Assembly (NCBI GenBank): GCA_964517065.1
Contig: CAZFBK010000005.1
Span: 1-56,004 of the forward strand
Length of the DNA: 56,004 nt
Direction: 5' to 3'
From: CAYYYA01 sp964517065
GTDB lineage: Bacteria > Patescibacteriota > Patescibacteriia > UBA1558 > 2-01-FULL-52-15
Within the stretch, counting starts at the first letter, position 1; each line of letters starts with the position of its first letter. Shown piece by piece: positions 31,332-39,972 of the stretch. A program made the position numbers and the translations under genes. The notes under the pieces are model-generated. The model did no database searches. It worked only from the letters and a program-made list of their open reading frames with translations, and was not told the origin of the DNA.

Positions 31332-32642
31332 TTACCAAACGAAGATGGAACGGAGAATAGACACAACCTTGGCACCGACAGAAGCTTTTTGTTCAGTAGG
31401 TTTCACGGTTGGCTGAATAGTAGCAGGAGTAGTCACTTTGACAGCAGGAGCTGACAGTACAACTTGAGCTGTTTTTTGCTTCTGAGTAGTCACAGTAGGT
31501 TTGGCTACAGCCAGTTTCTTCGAAGTTGCTGGAGCTGAAGTAGTCAGAGTCTGTGATTTCAGCGGACCAACCAAGAAATCAGAAGGTTTAACTATTTTCG
31601 TTTCTTTTACAACCGGAGTGACTACAGTATTCGGATTATACTGAGCAACAGATCCACCAGAACCAATGTGAGAGTCCGTAGTCAAATCCTGCGTAATAGG
31701 TAAGATAGTTGGAATACCGAGCGGTTTCGGAGCTTCTACCGTCAAACCACCGTTATTCAGTAACTCATTCATACACATATAGTCGTGTAAACGAGTCTCA
31801 CCGTTGACATCAATATCGCCTTCTGCCTGAGCATTGAGGTAATAAGGGGTGAAGAGCACTGCGTCTGCCAAAGTAATCTGTCCGTCGTGATTGTAGTCTG
31901 CGACAGAAGCCTGACACGCAGTTTCTACCTTGCAGGTAGCACTACAATTGTCACCGTCGACATTATTACCGTCATCACATTGTTCACCAAGACGTGCCTG
32001 AACTTTAGCATCACCACAGACTGGAGCGCATTGGATCGGGCATTGGTAAGCGCTCAGAGCGATCTGGTCCTGAGAACAAAGATAATCACCGTAGTCTACG
32101 GTACCATTTTGGTTCAAATCAGCCTGACTGTCACCAGCTGTGTAATGATGAGTGAAGGTTACAGCATCGCTCAGATTAATCTGATAGTCTGCATTATAGT
32201 CCAAAGGATTGAGACAGATATTAGCACAGTCTACCTGACAGGAGTAAGGAGAACCATTGGCATAATATGGCTGCGCGCACAGATAATCAGCAGCATTGAC
32301 CTTTTGGTCAGCGTTAATATCCACTGAAACATCATAGGCAGCATCGCCATTGATACTACCAAGAGCAGCCTGATAACGGCTGGTAAACAGTACCGCGTCG
32401 CTCAAACCGAGCGTTCCGTCGGCACCTAGAGTACCATCGCTAGCGTTGAAATCCAAAGGAGAATCACAACGGCCACTGATAATCTCATCACCACGATCCA
32501 CAGCGGGAACAGGTGAGATAGCAACAGGTAACTCGCCTACTGTGTTGTCATTGTCAGTAGCATGAGCTACGAAAGACACCGTGTAGGTCATTGCCAAGGC
32601 GATAAGCACTAAGGCAATAAAACGGGCATATTTTTCAAACAT
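31332..32642 (-). CDS. Secreted dockerin-like calcium-binding repeat protein
   Basis: 436 residues with an N-terminal signal peptide (about 1-28, FIALVLIALAMTYTVSFVAHA). Three EF-hand-like double repeats of the dockerin type follow (GLSDAVLFTSRY with DINADQKVNAADYLC; INLSDAVTFTHHY with DLNQNGTVDYGDYLC; ITLADAVLFTPYY with DIDVNGETRLHDYMC). One DUF4215-type cysteine motif (CGDAKVQARLGEQCDDGNN) is present. The last 150 residues are a low-complexity V/T/K/P stalk. About 240 residues are closely related to part of the 988-residue sorted protein just upstream. There is no sorting signal or cohesin partner in the window. Confidence 0.82.
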   Translation of the reverse strand: MFEKYARFIALVLIALAMTYTVSFVAHATDNDNTVGELPVAISPVPAVDRGDEIISGRCDSPLDFNASDGTLGADGTLGLSDAVLFTSRYQAALGSINGDAAYDVSVDINADQKVNAADYLCAQPYYANGSPYSCQVDCANICLNPLDYNADYQINLSDAVTFTHHYTAGDSQADLNQNGTVDYGDYLCSQDQIALSAYQCPIQCAPVCGDAKVQARLGEQCDDGNNVDGDNCSATCKVETACQASVADYNHDGQITLADAVLFTPYYLNAQAEGDIDVNGETRLHDYMCMNELLNNGGLTVEAPKPLGIPTILPITQDLTTDSHIGSGGSVAQYNPNTVVTPVVKETKIVKPSDFLVGPLKSQTLTTSAPATSKKLAVAKPTVTTQKQKTAQVVLSAPAVKVTTPATIQPTVKPTEQKASVGAKVVSILRSIFVW

Positions 32643-32709
32643 ACTTTTCAGTATTATTTTTAGATTGATAAATTTTGCTAACTTTAGCTCCTTTTTGTAT
32701 TGATAGATT

Positions 32710-32738
32710 ATAATACTCTAAATACATAAAAATGTCAA
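32710..32738 (-). promoter_or_regulatory. Promoter overlapping the upstream terminator
   Basis: TTGACA, 17-bp spacer, TATTAT. The -35 box takes its last bases from the foot of the terminator stem (32736-32770), so hairpin and promoter share 3 nt. The leader to 32642 is about 60 nt. Confidence 0.68.
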
Positions 32739-32770
32739 GACCCCGCCGAGCTTAGCTCGGCGGGGTCTTG
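32730..32770 (-). terminator. Strong terminator of the sortase locus
   Basis: Perfect 16-bp stem at 32736-32751 and 32755-32770 with a 3-nt loop, followed by TGACA and five T on the minus strand. It is the strongest hairpin in the window. Confidence 0.93.
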
Positions 32771-32802
32771 TAATATCCTAACCAATTAAGGGTTTTGGCT
32801 AT

Positions 32803-35769
32803 TTATGCTTGTCTCTTCAGGCTATAACCCATGATTACCGCCGAAGAAATGATAGCAGCCATAATAGCTACGATCTGCCAGAGATCTGGAGCTCCCGAGG
32901 TATCAGGTAGCTTCTCAAATCCGAGAACTTTAACTTTCTCAGGAGCCTTAGGCGTAGGTGCTGGAGTAACTTTGGTATTATCCACTCCTAGGACAGAAGG
33001 GTTCTCCACTGAGACAGAAGCGATACCTTGAGCAGTAACACCGTTACCTGAAGTCACGACAGCAGAATTCGGATAGCTACCAGTCACTACATTCGGACTG
33101 ACATTCACAAGATACGAGACAGTCAGCGTCTGACTTGGACTAATAGTGTCCCAATGCCAGGTTTTGGTTGAGCCACCACCATCAACAAAGGTGAAACCGC
33201 TAGGAAGGGTATCTTTGAGATCAATATTTGTACCAATGATATTACCAGTGTCAGTGATTGAAACGGTATATGTCACCTGACTGCCTGGCTTAACAATAGG
33301 AGCTGAGGACACCTTATTGAGATATAACGAGAATCTCGGGGTGAGACCACCGCCTCCTCCTCCGCCTCCGCCACCACCACCGGATCCGCCTGGGTTAATC
33401 TGACAACTAGAGCTACAGTTATCACCGTCAGCTCGATTACCATCGTCACATTGCTCGCCTGTTTCTAATCTGCCATTTCCGCAGATAGGGGCCGGAGTTT
33501 CATTTTGGCAGGTAGCACTACAGCCGTCACCACTCACGGTATTGCCGTCATCACATTGCTCGCCTTCTTCTTGACGCTCATTACCACAAACTGGACCACC
33601 GCCTCCTCCACCACCTTCAGTTTGACAGGTAGCACTGCAACCATCGCCGTTCTTGGTGTTACCATCGTCACATTGTTCACCGGCATCTTTGTGGGTATCG
33701 CCACAAACCGGACTGTATTCTGAACAGAAAATACTACATGTGTAAGCCAACTGATTAGCATAATACGGTTGCGCACAGAGATAATCTCCATAATCAACTA
33801 GATCATTACTATTAACATCAGCTTGCAAATTATTGTTGGAATAATAGTCCGTGAAGGTGACCGCATCAGATGCGGTGAATTGGAAATCACCGTTATAATC
33901 GAGAATATTTGGAACTTCACATTCGTTGGATTCTACCTGACAGTAGGCACTACAGCCATCGCCGTTGGTTACATTGCCGTCGTCACATTTCTCGCCCAGA
34001 CGAGCCTGTACTGTACCGTCGCCACACATAGCTTTACATTGGATCGGGCATTGGTACTGGGACATTGCTAGCTGGTCATAAGAACAGACGTAATCACCAT
34101 AGTCAACTTGATGGTTACCATTCAAATCAGCCAAGTACTTAGTCGTTGTCGTTGCTCCGTCAGTAGTAGTTGTAGTTGTTTTGTTATTATAATAGTTGGT
34201 GAAATTCACACCATCGCTCAAATCAATACTGTAGTTATGGTTGAAATCCAAAGGATTGAGACAAATATTACTACAGTCTAACTGACAGCTATAGGGACCA
34301 TTATTAGCGTAATATGGTGTAGCGCACATCAAATCAGCAGCATTGATCACACCATCAGTCTTGATATCAACTGAAGCATCAAAGCCGGCATCACCCGTGG
34401 ATTTACCCAGTGCGGCTTCGTAGCGTTTAGTGAATTCCACAGCATCACTCAAACCCAACTGTCCGTCGGGTCCGAGAACGCCAGCAGAATTATTGTAATC
34501 CAAAGGTGAATGACAGTCGTCATCACACTCTTTTGGTGCTGGGGTGATGGTCAAACGTTCATCCAGAGTCAGAACCATAGTAGCTCCAAGTGGATGACGC
34601 TCAGCATAGAAGACATCAATAATATGGTCACCAGCGGTCAAAGGCATCAAAGTTGTACCTGAAGTTGCTGGCGGATGAATACCATCCTTATCGTCGAAGC
34701 GAACTCCATCTACATAGACCCAAGAGTCATCATCACTGCGTAACATATAGGCATAGCTAGCGTCCACAGGAGCAGCTACTTTCGCTCTCCAATGTGCACC
34801 GAAGAAGAAATTATGACCATAATCAGCAGTATCACCCAGCATATCCATCGGGAAGAAATCATCGCCAAAATTCAGATTGCTATCGACCCGTGAGAAACGG
34901 AAATACGTATTGTCATACCAGTCAGCAGTCCAAGGAGCCCAACCGCCTAACGGGTCTCCATGAACGTTATCATCATAAGGGAAGTGGTCAATCGTGGCTG
35001 AACCGACATCCGGATGATTACTTGGCAGGTCAAAGTATTCTCCCCACCATCCTTGTGATTGATCTTCTCGACACATTACTTCCTGCACTAGATGACAGCT
35101 AGTATCACATCCATCGTAGTTGATCTGGTTACCATCGTCACACTGTTCATCACTATTCTTGATACTATCGCCACAAAAAGCATCATGTTGATTACCAAAA
35201 TTATAGCCAGTCTGGACGTTGATAGACCAGGTAGAAAATCTGTGACAATTATTAGTTCCTTTATCAGTCGGATACGTCTGATGCCAGCCAGTCGGTACTT
35301 GCTCACAAATATCATATGTAGCATCATTGGGTACTTCTGAGAAACTATAATGACCGTTACTATCAGTAACAGCGGAATCGCTGTAGATACCGGAAACATC
35401 AGAAGCGATAGCCTCAAGCGGAACTTCGGTAATAGTGATTGTGACACCACTAACACCGGGTTCACCGTTATCCATCTGGCTGTTACCATTCATATCATCC
35501 CATTTCATACCGCCGATGGTAATAAAAGAAGGCACAACTGCAGCTGGAGTAGGCTCAGTCGGAGGGGTAGGATTTGAATCCTTAACATCGTCGCGAATAG
35601 CTCCAATATCAGCATTAGTATCTAAAGTCACTTCTTGAGCTCGGGCCGGAAGGCCGAAGTTCGCCATTGTTGCTGCAGAATAGCTCCAGGCGGCCGGGCT
35701 GATCATCGACATGATAGCCAGAACGCTGAAAACGAGACGCAACCGTTTGAATACATTCATATGGTTCAT
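32803..35769 (-). CDS. Modular sortase-anchored surface protein
   Basis: 988 residues. Signal peptide 1-45. SdrD/Cna-B-like domain about 83-195 (GGMKWDDMNGNSQMDNGEPG). DUF4215 cysteine motif about 200-228. PA14/fibro-slime-like domain about 235-410 (WWGEYFDL, DDSWVYVDGV, HIIDVFYAERH). Three dockerin-like repeat blocks about 415-690, interleaved with CGDGTVQARLGEKCDDG. Three more DUF4215 motifs and a glycine run. DUF11-type domain about 830-925. Cell-wall sorting signal at 954: LPDTSG, a hydrophobic segment and the tail LKRQA. It is displayed outside the cell and attached by the sortase encoded just upstream. The motif has one extra residue compared with LPxTG. Confidence 0.87.
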   Translation of the reverse strand: MNHMNVFKRLRLVFSVLAIMSMISPAAWSYSAATMANFGLPARAQEVTLDTNADIGAIRDDVKDSNPTPPTEPTPAAVVPSFITIGGMKWDDMNGNSQMDNGEPGVSGVTITITEVPLEAIASDVSGIYSDSAVTDSNGHYSFSEVPNDATYDICEQVPTGWHQTYPTDKGTNNCHRFSTWSINVQTGYNFGNQHDAFCGDSIKNSDEQCDDGNQINYDGCDTSCHLVQEVMCREDQSQGWWGEYFDLPSNHPDVGSATIDHFPYDDNVHGDPLGGWAPWTADWYDNTYFRFSRVDSNLNFGDDFFPMDMLGDTADYGHNFFFGAHWRAKVAAPVDASYAYMLRSDDDSWVYVDGVRFDDKDGIHPPATSGTTLMPLTAGDHIIDVFYAERHPLGATMVLTLDERLTITPAPKECDDDCHSPLDYNNSAGVLGPDGQLGLSDAVEFTKRYEAALGKSTGDAGFDASVDIKTDGVINAADLMCATPYYANNGPYSCQLDCSNICLNPLDFNHNYSIDLSDGVNFTNYYNNKTTTTTTDGATTTTKYLADLNGNHQVDYGDYVCSYDQLAMSQYQCPIQCKAMCGDGTVQARLGEKCDDGNVTNGDGCSAYCQVESNECEVPNILDYNGDFQFTASDAVTFTDYYSNNNLQADVNSNDLVDYGDYLCAQPYYANQLAYTCSIFCSEYSPVCGDTHKDAGEQCDDGNTKNGDGCSATCQTEGGGGGGGPVCGNERQEEGEQCDDGNTVSGDGCSATCQNETPAPICGNGRLETGEQCDDGNRADGDNCSSSCQINPGGSGGGGGGGGGGGGLTPRFSLYLNKVSSAPIVKPGSQVTYTVSITDTGNIIGTNIDLKDTLPSGFTFVDGGGSTKTWHWDTISPSQTLTVSYLVNVSPNVVTGSYPNSAVVTSGNGVTAQGIASVSVENPSVLGVDNTKVTPAPTPKAPEKVKVLGFEKLPDTSGAPDLWQIVAIMAAIISSAVIMGYSLKRQA

Positions 35770-35827
35770 TGCTTTTGATTAGACCCCTCCAGGTAAAAAT
35801 TTATTAAAATTAACTAAATTATTAGAA

Positions 35828-36466
35828 TTAGGTAACGAGATCAGCCTGAACAACTAAACGGTATTTACTAGAAAACAGTGGCGCACAGCTGAACAGTGTC
35901 AACTTGGCAGTGTCAGTATTCTGTAAAATATCTATCTTATCTGGCGTTACTGTTTTGATAGTGCTTACTTTATACTTGTATAAGGTACCATTCCAGGTCA
36001 CTTCCACCATATCTCCGACTTTCATTTTATCAATATCGTAAAAAGACTTATTACTTGTTGGCAACCATTTCCAGCGATGCGCAGCAATTACCATATTACC
36101 ACCCTGATCAGGAGTCGCAGTACCCGGCAAACGCCAGACTCCTTGATTTAAAGTACTCACCGACTTTCCTTCAAGGATAGCCGTATCAACCTTCATTGAT
36201 TTTACCACAATTTTATTAATATGCTGAACTCCAGACTTCTGATTCGAAGTTGGTGCCTTTTTTTGAGCCGCAATTTGAACAGGAGCTCCAGCAACTGTTG
36301 GTACAGCCTCAACGGGCGGATCATATTTACTAAGACTTTGCTCGAAACTTTGTAATTCCTTAGCAGTAGCCAACTCCTGCTGATAACTAAACCAAAAACC
36401 CTTCCAGAGATAGACCGTAGAAGCGACGAAGACAACGAGACTGATAGTGAGGACAAGACGTTTCAT
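35828..36466 (-). CDS. Sortase (transpeptidase)
   Basis: 212 residues. An N-terminal membrane anchor (about 4-24) is followed by a linker and the sortase barrel. The catalytic residues are H130 (VIAAHRW), C194 (LTLFSCAP) and R203 (SSKYRLVV). The general look (short linker, TLFSCAP rather than TLxTC) is of class D/E-type sortases, but the class assignment is tentative. It cleaves a sorting motif and links the protein to a surface nucleophile. It is flanked on both sides by genes whose products end in LPxTxG-type signals, so these are its likely substrates. It lies 2 nt from the upstream gene. Confidence 0.92.
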   Translation of the reverse strand: MKRLVLTISLVVFVASTVYLWKGFWFSYQQELATAKELQSFEQSLSKYDPPVEAVPTVAGAPVQIAAQKKAPTSNQKSGVQHINKIVVKSMKVDTAILEGKSVSTLNQGVWRLPGTATPDQGGNMVIAAHRWKWLPTSNKSFYDIDKMKVGDMVEVTWNGTLYKYKVSTIKTVTPDKIDILQNTDTAKLTLFSCAPLFSSKYRLVVQADLVT

Positions 36467-36468
36467 AG

Positions 36469-37053
36469 TTAATTGCGTAAAAATCTGTGTAAACTAATAG
36501 AAGCAATAATAGACAGCTGGAGCACAATCGCTCCAGCGTAAATATATAATGAGTCAAAACCGTCAGTAGTCGGTAATTCAGCGCTCAAAATAGTTACTTT
36601 ACGTACTTCAAGATTCGTATCTAACGCTTTTTGTATTGCTGGCTGCTGACTAATAAATAAAGCACGGGAGCTATAATTCCCGGGTACTGTCTCAGTAGGC
36701 ACGTGTAATTGTATCTTTTTTGTCTCTGATTGACCAGGTAATAACGTAGCGATAGTCCAGGTAGTGAAACCACCTTCAACTCCATTGACGACAAATGACC
36801 GTGGCCAAGTGTCGGATATGACGATATTAGTGATTGTCACAGGACTCGTATTGGTAATAATCACTTCATATTCGAGGTCAGTATTTGGGTTAACAAACTC
36901 AAATTTACTGAATTTTTGAATAGTAATTGCTTGATTATCATTAGAAGCAGGTGCTATCTCTTGAGCCCGACCAGACAAGGGTATAATAAGAAAAAACAGC
37001 CCTATTGCTAGGAAAACTGTGAAATATTTTGTCGTTGCGAGACTATGAACCAT
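36469..37053 (-). CDS. Small surface protein with DUF11-like domain and sorting signal
   Basis: 194 residues. Signal peptide 1-30 (FLIIPLSGRAQ). One DUF11-type immunoglobulin-like domain about 40-140 (PNTDLEYEVIITNTSPVTIT, TIATLLPGQSETKKIQLHVP). The sorting signal LPTTDG is at 160, exactly 35 residues from the end, then a hydrophobic segment and the tail HRFLRN. The 988-residue protein has the same distance and motif length. It is the first gene of the sortase operon. Confidence 0.82.
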   Translation of the reverse strand: MVHSLATTKYFTVFLAIGLFFLIIPLSGRAQEIAPASNDNQAITIQKFSKFEFVNPNTDLEYEVIITNTSPVTITNIVISDTWPRSFVVNGVEGGFTTWTIATLLPGQSETKKIQLHVPTETVPGNYSSRALFISQQPAIQKALDTNLEVRKVTILSAELPTTDGFDSLYIYAGAIVLQLSIIASISLHRFLRN

Positions 37054-37096
37054 GAAAAATCTACTATTTCGAACTGCTTAATGCAGACGATTTTAA

Positions 37097-37125
37097 ACCT
37101 TAGTATATTTCTATAAATTTGTCAA
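37097..37125 (-). promoter_or_regulatory. Candidate promoter of the sortase operon
   Basis: TTGACA, 17-bp spacer, TAAGGT; the -10 box is weak. The leader to 37053 is about 37 nt. Confidence 0.5.
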
Positions 37126-37196
37126 GAGAAATAAAAGCAGACCCACACCTTTAGAGTACTCCATTAAATCAGACTGTAAAGTCTAAATCTGGCTGG

Positions 37197-38504
37197 TTAT
37201 TGAGGCTCTGATAAAAGAGGGATATTTAATCGCTGACGTTTGGTTTCGCCCTTAATATCCTGACGTTGACGCTCGGGTAGATTCGCTCTACCTCCCTGAT
37301 GTCGTGGTTTCGCCTGAGCCTGATGACCAGCAGCCAAATATACGGTGTGCTTACCATACTTACTAGATAGAGAATCAACTGCTTCATAGACGTGCTGTAA
37401 CTTTTCTAAACGTAATGGTGATTCAAAAAGCGTTGTTTGCACACTATGATCTGGGCTTAGGCCAGCCAAAACTAATCCGGTCAGGCGGTACTGTTTGCCG
37501 GGAATAAAAATTTTGTCAAAAATCTGACTCGCCAGCTCAATCATCTCTTCCGGATAATTACTGGCACGACTAAGCTTCGCTTCCAGTCCGTATTGATTAA
37601 AATCCTGACTTCGGAGCAAGACAACTAGTTTCTGAGCTAATAATCCATAGCGACGTGCCTTGATGCAGGCATTTTCTAGATTCTTCACTAACTGAGAGAA
37701 GACATACGCTTTGTCAGAGCTTGGAGGTGTAAATGTGCGTGTCTTGGAAATAGAATAGTAGCTCGACTTCTCCTCTGCTACCACGTCATAGACTTTCAAG
37801 CCATTTAGTTCTAACCAAATCTCCTGATGTGGTTTGGTAAAATGCTGAAAAATGAACTGCTCCGGCTGTCTGCGGAATTGCCCGACGGTAAAGATGCCCA
37901 AACTATGGAGATACTTGGTTGTCTGCGGGCCAATCCCCCAGACTTCCTCTACCGGAAAGGAATCAATCTTGGGTCCAATATTTTTACCGGAAATAATTTC
38001 GAAACAATCAGGCTTATGCAGATTAGCAGCGGCTTTGGCTAATACTTTGGTAATAGACAAACCAACAGACACCGTCAGACCTAGTTCTTTTTGAATCGTA
38101 TCCTTCATCGCCCGAGCAATCTGCTCATAGGTCATGTGCAGCGGACGACGCAGACCGGTGATATCAGCGAAAGCCTCATCAATAGAGTATTCCTCCACGA
38201 GACCGGTATAGCGCCGCATGATGGCAAACATACGTTTAGAAAATAAACTGTACGTTTCATAATCTGATGGTAAGATAATAACATCAGGAACCAAAGCCTT
38301 GATCTCTGCCAGAGTCATAGCTCGCTTGACGCCCAGTCGTTTAGCCTCGTAGCTCATGGAAGAAGCGATGCCCCGCTCCGCTCCCGTGATGACTGGCTTG
38401 CCTCGATACTCGGGATGGATAGCCTGTTCGCATGAGGCGAAAAAAGAATCTGCATCGAGATGAATGATAGCGCGTGGCCAAGATGATAGTTTGTTATTCC
38501 ACAT
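37197..38504 (-). CDS. dinB: Y-family DNA polymerase (DNA polymerase IV-like)
   Basis: Translesion polymerase. 435 residues, slightly longer than E. coli DinB. Palm motif I HLDADSFFASCE (metal ligand D17), motif III YSIDEAF with D109 and E110, SVGLSITKVLAKAAANLHKP, the thumb helix-hairpin-helix (VWGIGPQTTKYLHSLGIFTVG) and a little-finger domain with a basic C-terminus (ERQRQDIKGETKRQR). The longer C-terminal part has features of both DinB and UmuC groups, so pol IV is a best estimate. It is the last gene of the lexA cluster, 36 nt after the four-helix gene. Confidence 0.92.
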   Translation of the reverse strand: MWNNKLSSWPRAIIHLDADSFFASCEQAIHPEYRGKPVITGAERGIASSMSYEAKRLGVKRAMTLAEIKALVPDVIILPSDYETYSLFSKRMFAIMRRYTGLVEEYSIDEAFADITGLRRPLHMTYEQIARAMKDTIQKELGLTVSVGLSITKVLAKAAANLHKPDCFEIISGKNIGPKIDSFPVEEVWGIGPQTTKYLHSLGIFTVGQFRRQPEQFIFQHFTKPHQEIWLELNGLKVYDVVAEEKSSYYSISKTRTFTPPSSDKAYVFSQLVKNLENACIKARRYGLLAQKLVVLLRSQDFNQYGLEAKLSRASNYPEEMIELASQIFDKIFIPGKQYRLTGLVLAGLSPDHSVQTTLFESPLRLEKLQHVYEAVDSLSSKYGKHTVYLAAGHQAQAKPRHQGGRANLPERQRQDIKGETKRQRLNIPLLSEPQ

Positions 38505-38508
38505 GAGG

Positions 38509-38539
38509 TAGTTTGTAGTGAGTAGTTGGTAGTGAGTAG
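38509..38539. repeat. Heptamer array (TAGTNNG type)
   Basis: Units TAGTTTG, TAGTGAG, TAGTTGG, TAGTGAG between dinB and the four-helix gene. The reverse-complement type lies at 38929-38942 and 39353-39380. Confidence 0.8.
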
Positions 38540-38540
38540 G

Positions 38541-38894
38541 TCAAACTGATAGTGATTCTACGAACTTATTGAGCATACGCATAACTTCTAGTAATAAATC
38601 ATCAGCTACTTGAAAACTTCTTTCTGAACTAAGCCGGAGACGCTTAGATATTTCTATTTGTGTTTCTAGCTCCGCTCCCGAACCATAAGCCATCACCACA
38701 AATTGACGAAAATCTTTACGAGTCCCCCGACGACTACCTTCAGCAATATTAGAAGCCGTAGAAACTGCTGCTCTGCGCATTTGAGAAGTTAAACCGTACA
38801 TCTCTGTAGAAGGAAACTCTTTAGTAATTTTGTACACCTCTTCAACAACTGTCATGGTTTTTTGCCAGACAATTAAATCTTTATAACTTTTCAT
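38541..38894 (-). CDS. Four-helix bundle protein (23S rRNA IVS/S23 type)
   Basis: 117 residues from the ATG at 38894 (MKSYKDLIVWQK); a longer frame to 38936 starts at the neighbouring stop codon and adds a non-family sequence. The family pattern is complete: LIVWQKTMTVVEEVYKITKEFP, YGLTSQMRRAAVSTASNIAEGS, a basic turn GTRKDF and two further helices. Members are found in rRNA intervening sequences and, as Avd, near diversity-generating retroelements; neither is present here. The function of stand-alone copies is unknown. The gene is bracketed by heptamer arrays. Confidence 0.9.
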   Translation of the reverse strand: MKSYKDLIVWQKTMTVVEEVYKITKEFPSTEMYGLTSQMRRAAVSTASNIAEGSRRGTRKDFRQFVVMAYGSGAELETQIEISKRLRLSSERSFQVADDLLLEVMRMLNKFVESLSV

Positions 38895-38928
38895 CGCTTT
38901 TCTTTTACTTATTAGTACCCTGTTATTT

Positions 38929-38942
38929 CTAGTCACTACTCA
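38929..38942. repeat. Short heptamer array (CTACTCA type)
   Basis: Units CTAGTCA, CTACTCA between the four-helix gene and the 128-residue gene; same unit as at 39353-39380. Confidence 0.6.
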
Positions 38943-39322
38943 CTCTTTATTACTTGACGCGAGAAGTTCACCTGATACTCTGGGATTCCCAAAGAAATTC
39001 CGTATTCTCTGACTTGCTGATATTCATGTTCACTATGTCTATCTACGAAAAAGACTTTGTTACGAAAAATAATGTAGTGGTGCGACTCGTTTTTAAAATC
39101 AGCGTACCACTCATGTTTTGGATCTAGAACTTTACTGATATTCTCAGCTAAAACTTGAGCTTCGGCTTCTGGAACTTTAATAGTATGCAAGGTCCACTGC
39201 GATACCCAGGGTGTCTGATGTCTCTCATTAATAGGTTCAACCTTAGTGCTCAAAATGTTCACTTCTTCCAAAATATCTTTAGTATCTAAACTCTCTTCTA
39301 TGATAACTCCCTGATAATCCAT
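38936..39322 (-). CDS. Conserved hypothetical protein in the lexA cluster
   Basis: 128 residues, soluble and acidic-to-neutral. Visible features are WVSQWTLHTIKVPEAEAQVL, a histidine-rich centre (HEWYADFKNESHHYIIFRNK) and VFFVDRHSEHEYQQVREYG. I recall similar short proteins of unknown function in CPR genomes. The His/Asp/Glu-rich middle could bind metal but no catalytic motif is defined. It sits between lexA and the four-helix gene with arrays on both sides. Confidence 0.75.
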   Translation of the reverse strand: MDYQGVIIEESLDTKDILEEVNILSTKVEPINERHQTPWVSQWTLHTIKVPEAEAQVLAENISKVLDPKHEWYADFKNESHHYIIFRNKVFFVDRHSEHEYQQVREYGISLGIPEYQVNFSRQVIKSE

Positions 39323-39352
39323 AAATTTTTTATTATTTAATTTAAACCTTCA

Positions 39353-39380
39353 CTACTCACTACAAACTACCAACTACTCA
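39353..39380. repeat. Heptamer array (CTACNNA type)
   Basis: Units CTACTCA, CTACAAA, CTACCAA, CTACTCA between lexA and the 128-residue gene. It forms an inverted pair with 38509-38539 around two genes. Confidence 0.8.
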
Positions 39381-39385
39381 CTCCT

Positions 39386-39961
39386 CTAATGATATTTCCG
39401 AATCACCGCCGTCACCACACCAGCAATCTTCAGCTCCTCGCGCGGAGCGATCACTGGGAATAATTTATTGGCCGGCTTGAGGAAAATCTGCGAACCGCGT
39501 TTAACATAATATTTAATCGTCCACTGATGATCTACTTCGGCTACTACTACGTCACCATTACGTGGATCACGGCCGCGTTCGAGAATAACCAAATCTCCCG
39601 GCTGAATACCAGCTTCAATCATAGACTCTCCGGACACACGCAGAAGGAAGCTAGCGTCACGATTTTTGATCAGGTAATCATCTAAACTCAAAGTGTCGAC
39701 CAGCTCTTCTTCTGCTGCACTCGGGAAACCTGCCTGCACATCTCCTAATACTTTCAGTGGGGCATGAAGCTTCGCTGGAATCAAATGCCCGCTGCTGTCT
39801 TTCTCTACTAATCCCAGATCAATAAACTTCTGGATGATCTTGGCGACGGCATTCTTTGATTTAACTTGAAACAACGACAACATCTCTGAATACGAAGGCA
39901 ACCGTTTGTTGTCGGTATAGAATTTGAGAAAGCGCTTTTTACGTTGGTCTAATTTATCCAT
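39386..39961 (-). CDS. lexA: LexA-like SOS repressor
   Basis: 191 residues. An N-terminal winged helix (about 1-60: RLPSYSEMLSLFQVKSKNAV) is followed by a linker with the self-cleavage site A77-G78 (VQAGFPSA) and the S24 peptidase-like domain with catalytic S113 (SGESMIEAG) and K150 (TIKYYVK). All residues needed for RecA-stimulated autoproteolysis are present. Just upstream is a consensus promoter whose spacer holds a LexA-box-like sequence, so autoregulation is likely. Genes downstream end with dinB, a classical LexA target. Confidence 0.94.
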   Translation of the reverse strand: MDKLDQRKKRFLKFYTDNKRLPSYSEMLSLFQVKSKNAVAKIIQKFIDLGLVEKDSSGHLIPAKLHAPLKVLGDVQAGFPSAAEEELVDTLSLDDYLIKNRDASFLLRVSGESMIEAGIQPGDLVILERGRDPRNGDVVVAEVDHQWTIKYYVKRGSQIFLKPANKLFPVIAPREELKIAGVVTAVIRKYH

Positions 39962-39972
39962 TTTGATTGACG

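Noticed and set aside
33534..33797. Short frames inside the 988-residue surface protein gene
   Set aside because: Shadows produced by repeated aspartate/asparagine/cysteine codons in the true frame.
37150..37196. Possible terminator after dinB (AGACT/AGTCT hairpin)
   Set aside because: Only a 5-bp stem and no T-run; too weak to list.
38541..38894. Diversity-generating retroelement around the four-helix gene
   Set aside because: No reverse transcriptase, template repeat or variable repeat is nearby.
38509..39380. CRISPR array reading of the heptamer repeats
   Set aside because: Units are 7 nt, degenerate and adjacent, with no spacers and no cas genes.
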